A DNA stretch of 32,601 bases from a virus: positions 1-32,601 of IMG/VR virus record IMGVR_UViG_3300030117_004770. One strand, written 5' to 3'. Shown here in pieces: positions 6,521-14,700 of the stretch; positions within the stretch are counted from its first letter, which is position 1; the number at the start of each line of letters is the position of its first letter. The notes under the pieces were generated by a model. The model was not told where the DNA came from. It searched no databases and saw only the letters and a list, made by a program, of their open reading frames with translations. A program made the translations under genes and the position numbers.

Positions 6521-6544
6521 ATTAACTCTAAATAAAATATAAAT

Positions 6545-6754
6545 ATGCAAATTCAAATGGGGAGAGTATCCCGAACAGATAGATATTGTAGCAGTCCTAG
6601 TCAGGATCATAAATGGGAAACCATTGCTAGTGGAAATAAGTCAGAGGCTATTGAACAGTTCCTTGATTTTCTAAACGATAGGAGTTCTGATGATGACTTC
6701 AGTATAGACAACTGGTGGTTCAGAACTAAAGCAGATAAGGAGGTATCAGCATGA
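6545..6754 (+). CDS. small hypothetical protein, first gene after the strong promoter
   Basis: This 69-residue protein is unrecognised. It is soluble, with an acidic and Ser/Asp-rich second half (FLDFLNDRSSDDDFSIDNWW). The ATG at 6545 is taken as the start. A second in-frame ATG at 6557 is possible, and neither has a clear SD. It is the first gene downstream of the promoter at 6407-6435 and its long leader stem, so it is probably expressed early and strongly. The stop overlaps the next start (ATGA), and a perfect AAGGAGGT for that next gene lies inside its 3' end. Confidence 0.7.
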   Translation: MQIQMGRVSRTDRYCSSPSQDHKWETIASGNKSEAIEQFLDFLNDRSSDDDFSIDNWWFRTKADKEVSA

Positions 6755-6936
6755 ACGTATCAGAAACCCTATGTGATTTAAATGACATCAAGGAGTTCTT
6801 AGAGCTACGTAAGTTGATGGATGAACCAAAGGATAATAACGGATCTGGTTTTACTATCGGAGATGTTATAGATGATTTGATTTATAAAGTAGAAGAAGCA
6901 TCCCAATGGGAAGATTATATTAAGGAGGTATCATAA
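6751..6936 (+). CDS. small hypothetical protein with a strong SD
   Basis: This 61-residue acidic, helical protein is unrecognised. AAGGAGGT (6737-6744) lies six bases before the ATG, a near-ideal SD that settles the start. The sequence alternates helix-forming charged stretches (ETLCDLNDIKEFLELRKL, then IDDLIYKVEEASQWEDYI). The stop overlaps the next start (TAATG). Confidence 0.8.
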   Translation: MNVSETLCDLNDIKEFLELRKLMDEPKDNNGSGFTIGDVIDDLIYKVEEASQWEDYIKEVS

Positions 6937-7325
6937 TGGCTACAGATTTAAACAAAGCAATACACAGAGCTGTAGAATTAAATGGTGAATCTTATATTGT
7001 TTCATTGGAGCCGAACCCACCAAGGGTGACGCTCCGAAAGAAACGCCATAAGAACTTAGCCAGTGAAACCGCCCTTGCAGATTTACTGGAGGCAGATGAA
7101 AGAGAAACTCAGATGACTCAAAGGGATTGGGATTCAATCGGTGATTACAAACCATCTGATATAGATTACATTCATCCGAGTGATCTAAAGATGTGGGCGA
7201 AGTACAGCTATCCAAAGTTTAACGACGCATGGAATGAGTACCAGTCCGTTGTGAGAAAGAAACAACTAGCCGATATCCTGTGGCATACAGACGGCTCGAT
7301 AGAAATAGCAATTAGACCAGAATGA
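6936..7325 (+). CDS. hypothetical protein
   Basis: This 129-residue protein is unrecognised. AAGGAGGT (6922-6929), six bases before the ATG, fixes the start. The 12-base string AAGGAGGTATCA is identical before this gene and the previous one. The N-terminal 35 residues look like a small beta-rich unit with a basic end (PPRVTLRKKRHKN). The rest is helical with many Trp and Tyr (DWDSIGDYKPSDIDYI, MWAKYSYPKF). The stop overlaps the start of the small membrane protein downstream. Confidence 0.8.
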   Translation: MATDLNKAIHRAVELNGESYIVSLEPNPPRVTLRKKRHKNLASETALADLLEADERETQMTQRDWDSIGDYKPSDIDYIHPSDLKMWAKYSYPKFNDAWNEYQSVVRKKQLADILWHTDGSIEIAIRPE

Positions 7326-7519
7326 TATACGCAATTTTAATCATAGGAGTGTATGTTGGTATCGTTCTCATCTGTCTGCGACTGCTACAGAAGTTGCATG
7401 AACAGGCAGATGAGATACGTATACACAACGAACGTATCATAGAATACAAAAGAAGAATCAATGCACTATCAGAAAGAATGGAGGAACTAAACGATGCCGA
7501 GCAATCACATATCAAATGA
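7322..7519 (+). CDS. small membrane-anchored coiled-coil protein
   Basis: This 65-residue protein has an N-terminal membrane segment (about residues 2-20, IYAILIIGVYVGIVLICL). It is followed directly by a charged heptad-patterned helix to the end (LHEQADEIRIHNERIIEYKRRINALSERMEEL). An N-terminal anchor with a soluble coiled coil is the architecture of inner-membrane spanin (Rz-like) subunits, but also of many phage membrane proteins. No cognate outer-membrane lipoprotein was recognised, so spanin is only one possibility. It overlaps the genes on both sides, and the SD of the next gene lies inside it. Confidence 0.72.
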   Translation: MIYAILIIGVYVGIVLICLRLLQKLHEQADEIRIHNERIIEYKRRINALSERMEELNDAEQSHIK

Positions 7520-7754
7520 ACCCTACCATGAATGGTTGAGGGATGTTATTAGTAGCAAACCAAAACTGTTTACGCATGACTTCAACATCTCATTCTCCGT
7601 TGACTCCCTGCACCTTGATCCTTGGCTCATTGACGATGAAGTATTGGTAGCTTACCTGTACAAAAGAATCAAGGAAGCTAGAGAGACAGGATGTTTTAAA
7701 GAAGCACTAGAACACACAGAGACAATAGAACCTGAGACAGATATAAGTTTATGA
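7494..7754 (+). CDS. hypothetical protein
   Basis: This 86-residue protein is unrecognised. GGAGG (7480-7484), nine bases before the ATG, supports the start, which lies inside the end of the membrane coiled-coil gene. The protein is acidic and soluble, with a strand-like centre (LFTHDFNISFSVDSLHLDPW) and a C-terminal helix (YLYKRIKEARETGCFKEAL). Its stop overlaps the next start (ATGA). Confidence 0.75.
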   Translation: MPSNHISNEPYHEWLRDVISSKPKLFTHDFNISFSVDSLHLDPWLIDDEVLVAYLYKRIKEARETGCFKEALEHTETIEPETDISL

Positions 7755-8086
7755 ACACGATATATAAAGTAACAACTAACGAAATGGGTGGGTGTGACTA
7801 CCCAACAGAAGGCACACGAACTATATGGTATAAGAATAAATACGAAGCGACTCGCCACGTAGATAAGTTCAATAGCAAGTTTATAAAGCTAAAGAAACGA
7901 GAACGTAAGTTCCATTCAACTACAGAAAGCTTTGGGGTAGAGGCTCCCGAACTTCTTAGAGCTTTACGTCTAAAGTTCCTTGAGGAATATGGGTGTTTAC
8001 CTGACGGAGAAGCGGAGTGTGAAGTCCATCACTATTTAAGTACACAAGAATCTGTAGTGAATCTTTTAAACAAATTCACATCATGA
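7751..8086 (+). CDS. hypothetical protein
   Basis: This 111-residue protein is unrecognised. It is basic in the middle (FNSKFIKLKKRERKFHS) with a strand-like start (NTIYKVTTNEMGG) and a helical C-terminus. It begins in an ATGA overlap with the gene upstream. Its own stop overlaps the start of a 30-residue membrane mini-protein (ATGA at 8083-8086). The gene is part of the continuous chain that starts at 6545. Confidence 0.75.
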   Translation: MNTIYKVTTNEMGGCDYPTEGTRTIWYKNKYEATRHVDKFNSKFIKLKKRERKFHSTTESFGVEAPELLRALRLKFLEEYGCLPDGEAECEVHHYLSTQESVVNLLNKFTS

Positions 8087-8175
8087 CAATACTAGCAGGA
8101 ATAGTTATCTGGTTTGCGTTGATCTACCTTGTACTAAAGTTCTTTGCTGTCTCCTCTGAGATAGATAAAGATTAA
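8083..8175 (+). CDS. 30-residue single-span membrane mini-protein
   Basis: A short frame starts in an ATGA overlap (8083-8086) and ends with TAA at 8173-8175. The product is a short N-terminus, a hydrophobic span (ILAGIVIWFALIYLVLKFF, about residues 3-21) and an acidic tail (SSEIDKD). This is the layout of a small inner-membrane protein with one transmembrane helix. The stop-start overlap supports real translation. A holin-like or immunity-related role is possible but not shown. Confidence 0.62.
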   Translation: MTILAGIVIWFALIYLVLKFFAVSSEIDKD

Positions 8176-8181
8176 CCATGA

Positions 8182-8307
8182 ACCCTGACTCCTGTACTCT
8201 GGGCTAGGAATAAAGCTAGAGGAGAACTCTAGATGAGGCGTTATTTTTTGCATAGTTGTTCAATGCGTCTTTGATGAACACCTAGTTCAGACTACAGGGG
8301 TCAGGGT
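8182..8307. repeat. long-range 15-bp inverted repeat
   Basis: ACCCTGACTCCTGTA (8182-8196) pairs with TACAGGGGTCAGGGT (8293-8307) with one T-G wobble, enclosing 96 bases. A smaller hairpin, CTAGAG (8216-8221) with CTCTAG (8227-8232), lies inside. The ten bases ACCCTGACTC also occur at 6158-6167 in the main control region. Confidence 0.72.
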
Positions 8308-8317
8308 ATTTTCTGTC

Positions 8318-8346
8318 TTGCTTTTATATCATTTTAGAAATATTGT
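8318..8346 (+). promoter_or_regulatory. candidate promoter abutting a start codon
   Basis: TTGCTT (8318-8323) and TATTGT (8341-8346) are 17 bases apart. The predicted transcription start (about 8353) is two bases from the ATG at 8355, so the message would be almost leaderless. AT-rich DNA makes chance matches likely. Confidence 0.4.
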
Positions 8347-8354
8347 TAAAGACC

Positions 8355-8561
8355 ATGAACATTTTGAGAATATACTTTGAAGAGTTTGAAATCCTTATGT
8401 CCATGCAAACAAAGAACCACAGAGTAATGCCAGAGACATTTAAAGTTTATCCTGTATTTAGGGATGAGACTGGAGCTAACCCTAAAGTTGGGGAGGAAAT
8501 CTTTATGCCTTTGGGAGCTGCCAAGGCAATTCTGCCGAAGCAATATTTCCATGAGTGTTAA
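8355..8561 (+). CDS. small hypothetical protein
   Basis: This 68-residue protein is unrecognised. The frame opens with a TTG at 8343, but the ATG at 8355 is preferred. A still later start at the MSMQTKNHR methionines (near 8397-8403) is possible, because the first 14 residues are hydrophobic and unlike the rest. The conserved-looking part is ETFKVYPVFRDETGANPKV, then an IFMPLGAAKAILP stretch, which looks like a small beta-rich fold ending in a helix. The stop overlaps the next gene (ATG at 8551). Confidence 0.6.
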   Translation: MNILRIYFEEFEILMSMQTKNHRVMPETFKVYPVFRDETGANPKVGEEIFMPLGAAKAILPKQYFHEC

Positions 8562-8778
8562 ACGCTACATACAAACGGATGCAGATAGTAGATATGATTG
8601 GATTGCGATGTTGGAGAAACAAAACTCATACGAGATTGTTGCAAGCATCAAAGATTCAAGAGTCCTTCTGTATAGAAACAAAGACGAACAAAAGAGCATA
8701 GATACTTTCAAGTATCTCGCCCATAAGCATGGGGCGTTATCAGCTACTATTCCTTTCAGAAGTTTTGCGATGGCTTAA
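8551..8778 (+). CDS. small hypothetical protein at the convergent junction
   Basis: This 75-residue protein is unrecognised. The frame extends back to 8464 inside the preceding gene, but the ATG at 8551 overlaps that gene's stop and gives a sensible product. It looks like a compact alpha/beta protein (SYEIVASIKDSRVLLYRNKDE, then FKYLAHKHGALSATIPF). Its TAA stop (8776-8778) overlaps the TAA of the giant leftward gene on the other strand through the shared TTAA at 8775-8778, with no terminator between them. Confidence 0.68.
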   Translation: MSVKRYIQTDADSRYDWIAMLEKQNSYEIVASIKDSRVLLYRNKDEQKSIDTFKYLAHKHGALSATIPFRSFAMA

Positions 8779-11700
8779 TCTTCTCTGTTGTGATAGTAGA
8801 ATCTAGGTAAGTTTTTAAAGTAAGCATCAAGCAAGCGTTCCCTTCTGAGGAACTCTTTGTTCTCGGTAAGTCTGTACTTATCTCTTAGTTTCTTTTTCAA
8901 ACCTTTGTGAGTTTCTCTTGGGGTTTCTGTTTTGCCCTGTAATAAAAACCCATATCTTCTTTTTCCAAACTGTGATCCATATACTATTTTTTTAACATCT
9001 TGATCTGATAGTCCACCAAGAGTCGCTAAGTTTTTGAGTGTATGGGCTACCTCTTTATCTAGCCTGACCCTATGATCTATCTCATCGATCACGAGAGCTT
9101 TCATTTCAGCATCAGTGATTGGGTTATCGCTCAGAACTTTGTTTTTCCTTAACGATATGTTCTGTGTTTCTCTTCTTACATCAAATAGATATCTCCTCAT
9201 GTTGTTTGAGATATCTACTGTGTATGGTTTAGCAGGATAAAATTCTTTTGCTATACGCTCAAAGATTTCTTCGACAGGGTTTGTGCCGATCATCTTAGCG
9301 ACTTCCCGACCAGCTTTTATTGTCCTTGGTTCCAAAGCTTCTTTAAGTAGGAATGAAGCCCCTTTGATAAATACATCTTCAGCTTCGTCTCTCTCCTCCC
9401 ATATCTTTTTATTTGTTTGAGGATCTCTGTTTGCTTTTAAACTTAACAATCCCCCTGCAAAGATTTGGTCATCTAAGTATTCGTTAAATATCAAACCTTC
9501 TATAAAACTCATTGCCATAGATGCTGGGCTTTCCCCTCTGAATCCTTTCTCAACTGAACGTAGTACAGGATCAGCTAACATAGCGTATGGGTTTACGTAT
9601 GTTAGATCCAAAGTTTTTAACTCACCATCTTCTCTGTACATTATGAAAGTATGCCCCCTCAAGTACTCGACTAAAGTTCTTCTAAGGGCAGCTTCTTCTT
9701 CATCATCTACATCAGTTATCATACGAGCTATCAACGGACCAACTGCGGATAGACCAACTGTTGTTCCGAGGAAACCTGAAAGCCTCAAAGCACCCCTCCT
9801 TTTTATAGTGGGGCTTTGATCCTTCATCTCTTCTACAGCGAGGCGTATTGTATTTATAGATATCCTGACTATCTCTCCCTTGAATCGAATGAACGGAGCG
9901 AACATAACTCCAAGAGAGGACTTAGTCCATCCTCTTACTAAAGGTGAAGATCTACTATATGATTGAGCAGTCCTTAAAACTTTATCAGCAGCTTCCCTTT
10001 TGATTTCATAATCTGTCATTGTAGCATACTTACCTTCGCCTCTCTCCTTTGCTTTATTTAAAACAGACAATTCATTTTCGTAGTAAGATATCTTGTAGAA
10101 AGTATCAACAACAGCAGATAGTTCTTTAAGAGAAGTATATAGTTTGTTAAGTGGTGATCCTATTTTCTTTAGGTCACTTTCTTTTGTATTCTCATCAGTT
10201 AATTCATCTATCTGTTTTGTTTTCCTGTATACCTCATCCATCAATTCGTTTGGAGTAGTCTCTCCTCTGAATATTTCATCAAGCATTTTAGGTCTTATCT
10301 CGTCACCAATAATATCTAAAGCATCTAGTTCAGCATAATACTCATCTAATTTAATTTGGCTGGCTTTGAACCTTTCACCTGAGTATATACCCCTATGACG
10401 TAAGAGTTCTTTACCCATATTCTTTGTGTACCTTATAGGTGCTATCATTCCTTGAGACAAACCAAAGTAAAGTACGTTACCAAAAATGTTTCTTAGATAG
10501 AATCCTATAGAACCTAAAGTCTTAGTTGCCATTGAAAGACCTGTCAGATTAAAAGCCATCCTATTTAATTGAGTGGCGACAATCTCAGATTCATTTAAAG
10601 CTACCTTAGTACTGTCACCTAAAAGTTTTAAAGCTTCATTCAGATCTCTAGTGGCATAGTACTTCTTACCTGTAGTCACGTTTACCCAAGGGTCGAAGCG
10701 AGCATCCCCGTCTGCAAAGATTTGTTCCCAGCGGTTTACCTGCTGCCCATTGACGATTACAAACTTCTCGTCATCTGGTAGGTTTAGAAGAACATCCTCT
10801 TCAATTATCCATCCATTCTTTTCTTTCAAGCCAAAGTCTAATACGTTTTTTAAGTAGGCTTGGTGAGATGCCATAATACCAACGTGCATATATGTACGCA
10901 TGATTGCATCATAACCAGTGGCATCACCTTCTTCACCCATCAAAGCCCTCAACTGTTGTGGGATATCTTTCCTTTGTAACAGACGCTCTTTTAATATATG
11001 TGCAAAGCCCATACGCCTAGCAAGATCTTCCCCTTCTACTAGTTTCAATCCTCTGTTCTTTGTAAACAAGTTATCCTTGTTTGAGAAAGAGTTTAAGAAA
11101 GAAGCCATCATATTGTGTATGAGTGGTGGTTGATCAGAAGGAGACTTAGTTCGGTCTGCTACCAATTCTTTTTCAGCTATTTTTCTTGCGTCTTCTATTC
11201 TAGTAACAAGATTACCTTCAGCATCTGTTTCTTTATTTAAAATAATTTGCGTAGCTCTGTGGGTTTTATATTCTTCCGCAAAGAATGCAGCAGCTTCATT
11301 ACGTACTTCAGTGTACTTACTATCGTACATTACTTGATCAGCAAAACCTGCATCTGAAAATAACTTATATGATCTTGTCAGATACACTTCTAGATTTGCA
11401 TCAATGGTAGCATTTAATTGTTTTTTAATTTCTGGATCGTTAGGGAATAACTCCCCTATCTTTTTAGAGAACTCATCTGTCTTCCCACGAAGAGCAAGTA
11501 GATGCCTAACTATTTCAGATTTAGGGTTTCCGTTTTCATCATAACCACCGAGTTGTTCGATAGCATATTCTCTTCTCTGTTCAAGCAAGGCTCTTTTATT
11601 TTGATAAGCCCTATTAAAAGCTGTAGATTTCTGACTATCTAAATCCTTAATATCCTCTGTTAATCTTTTTATATTAGCCTGTAGCTCTTTGTTGTCTGGT

Positions 11701-14700
11701 TCTTGAACCCTCTGCTCATTAAGAGCTGCCAAGACTTGAGTCATTCTTTTCAATTTAGTATCGAAAAATTTATTAAGGAAGTCAGTAGTCTTTGGATCAA
11801 GTCTTAAAACTTCAGCGTCTCCTGTTATACTTCTAAATAAATCTACAGGAGCATCCCCATCTGGATATAACTTAGCAACTAGTTTGTCTAGTCTATCTTT
11901 GTAATTTTGTATTTCATTAAATACAGCATTACGAAGAGCGACTGATTGCTGGTGTAGCCTTTGCAATCTTGGGTCTGGTGACCCGACTAACGCATTCATC
12001 CAAGACATTATGCCTTTGTAAGCACCACGATACTTACCTGTTTTCATAACAGGTATTGTTAACATACCTGTTAGGTTACCATGCTTGAATATTCTATTTG
12101 TACTAACTTCTGTTGTAGTATTACCCTCTGTCTGAGATTCGGTGACTTCAATTATAGTACCAACTTCTGGGGCTATATCAGCATCTGCTTCTGAAGTTTC
12201 GGTGTGTCCTGTAAAAGCTTTCACTACCCTTAAAGGATTGTCTGGATCAAACATAGGTATAGGCTCTACTTGATAACCAGCTTTCATATCGTTGTAAGCT
12301 TGGACAACCCTGTTAACTGCCATTGACATATAAGGGTTTTCTGAATCTCTTCTCAGAGCAAAAGTTATTCTGTTTACAAATCCTTTTAAGTATCTAAGAA
12401 TTGCTGCAAAGATATTAGGGTTCTCTAAATAGAATGCTCTGTCTTGCTCTGTAGTAAATCCTTTTAAGGCACGTTGTGCGTACATACGCAATGCCTCTTT
12501 ACCCAATGTTCTTTGTTCATTAGCTACTACATCTGGATCTTCACTTGTGAGCCTTGCTCTTGCAGCTTGCTTATCTGCTTCCGTTAGGTAGTAGTTATCT
12601 ATGACACGATTAACTTCTGACTGAGGCATCTCCCCATACAAAGCAGAGATCTCTTCTGTAGTGAAGTCAGCGAAAGTGGCTGCGTGTATTATCTCTTCTA
12701 TCATTACAGAAGATGTTAATGCTTTTGCATTTCTATTTGATAAGCCATCAATTAAATTACCTAGTTCGCTAGGTTCTATCTGAACAAAACTTCCGCTCTC
12801 AGATGTAACAAAACTAAAAGGTTTTATTTCTTGTCCTGACTCTTGAGCTGCTTTCCTTTGTTCATCAGATACTAGTCTGACATCAACACCAAATAGCTGT
12901 CCTATTAAACTAAGATCTGCCAAGAGGTTTTGTAGTTTTAATAAGTCTTCCTGACTAATATCATCCAAGGATTCAAAAGCTTTTTCAGGTGACAAGCTTC
13001 TTATTTGGGATTCAGTAGTCTCATCATTAATATCGTTAAGTTTTAAACTTAACTCATGTTGATCTTTGGCAGCTTTTACAGCTTCTATTTCCGTTCTTAA
13101 ACCTTCAGCAACACCCTGAGTATCCCCTTTCTTTAGCTCGTCATTAAACTCAACCTGACGATCAAGAGAATCTAATAGCTTATTGATGTCTTTGTATTTA
13201 ACTTTTCTTGTGATGACATTACCATTCGACCAATCGGGTATATAACTATATGAAAGTTCTACATCTTTTTCTTGTTTTGTTTTAGGAACAAATTCACCTG
13301 TTTTCCCTACTCTTACATAACCATTATTTTCTACATAATCTGCAAGTGCTACTTCACCTTTACGAAGATAATTTCTATATCTTTTATTCGTGATATGTGA
13401 TAACTCATCCATGATGATGGTAGCTCCTGCTTCCATCGCATCATCTATAAGTTTGTACTTACCATCCAATTCACCATCTTTTACTGGTATGATTGCATCT
13501 TTCCGTAGGCCATTAGACGCTACAAAGACAACATCAGAAGACTTGTAGTTACCTGTATTAGCACGCCCTCTAATCTCATACATTCTACGATAGTTATCGG
13601 TTGAAGAACCCACTGCACCATCACCAATAAACTGAGTAGCTTTCCTTGTTTTAACTTGTTCTTTAGGGACGTGATGTTTAGCACTTACATTAGAGAAGGT
13701 TACTATATCTTTTGTTGTAGCTCTCTGTAGTATTTTATTTTCATATATCTCTACTAAAGGACGAAGGCTCTGGGCTTCTTGTTCATTAGCTTGTGCTACA
13801 GCTATATCAGTTGGTGCATCAATATTATCTAATTCTTCAAGTCGAGCTTTAGCTTCAGGGAAACTTAATTTTTTTGTTATTCTTTCACTAAGACCAATTT
13901 CTGGTGAGAAAAAAGTGTACGAATAAGTTATAGGTTGTCCTATCTCTGGCTCAAATATAGATTGGTCATACTCATTTATAGCTTGTTGTAATCCTTCAAT
14001 GTGTCCTAGCTTTTGTATCTTCTCTCTTGTTAAATCATTATCATTGTAGAAACCTCCATAGAACTCAAGAGTATGATCAATTTGTGCAACATCTTTACGT
14101 AGTTGTTCAAGCACCTTACTCGCTTCTTCTATTTGAATATTTTGAATATCAGAAGTTATTTCTTTAGTACCATCTACACTTGTATACGTATATTTATATC
14201 TTAGTGTACTATCTACAGGCTTAGAGGGGGTGGTTGTTTCTTGCTCTAAAGAAAAGTCTGAACCCCTTCCCCTAACTTCAGCGACTGCTTTTTCTAAAGA
14301 AGCAATACGTGCTTTAGAATCTTCTAAGTAATTTCTATCTATAAAAATATCAGAACCAAAGTTAGAACCTGAGTCATAAGCTTCTGTATCTGATGCAAGT
14401 TTTTCTTTTAACTCTTTAATTTTTGCATCAGCCTCATTTAACTTAACAGAATCTGTACTTTCTGTAGTGTTAGTCTCTGGATCGTTTTCTCCCCAAGTAT
14501 ATCTTATATTAATATTTAAAGGTTTAGAAGCTTCAGTTGTTTCTTGTTCTAAAGCAAACCCTCTTACTTCAACTACATAGTCTCTCAGTATTTGGGCATG
14601 GTTTAAATCACCCTCTTGGTGATACAAAAGTTTTTGTCCATCTAACTTACCTTGATTGATTTGATCAAGTACCCATTGCCTACGCTCTTGCTTAACCTGA

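Larger units (their letters stand above)
6049..6544. other. gene-free control region
   Basis: I see no gene in this 496-bp stretch. It holds the terminator at 6053-6084, a 22-bp tandem repeat (6107-6150), a 68-bp imperfect direct repeat (6173-6240 and 6331-6396), several G/C-run inverted repeats, a near-consensus sigma70 promoter (6407-6435) and a long stem-loop (6467-6520). The density of repeats in otherwise packed DNA suggests an early promoter/operator region, a replication origin, or both. A 72-codon leftward frame across it has no supporting features. Confidence 0.8.
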
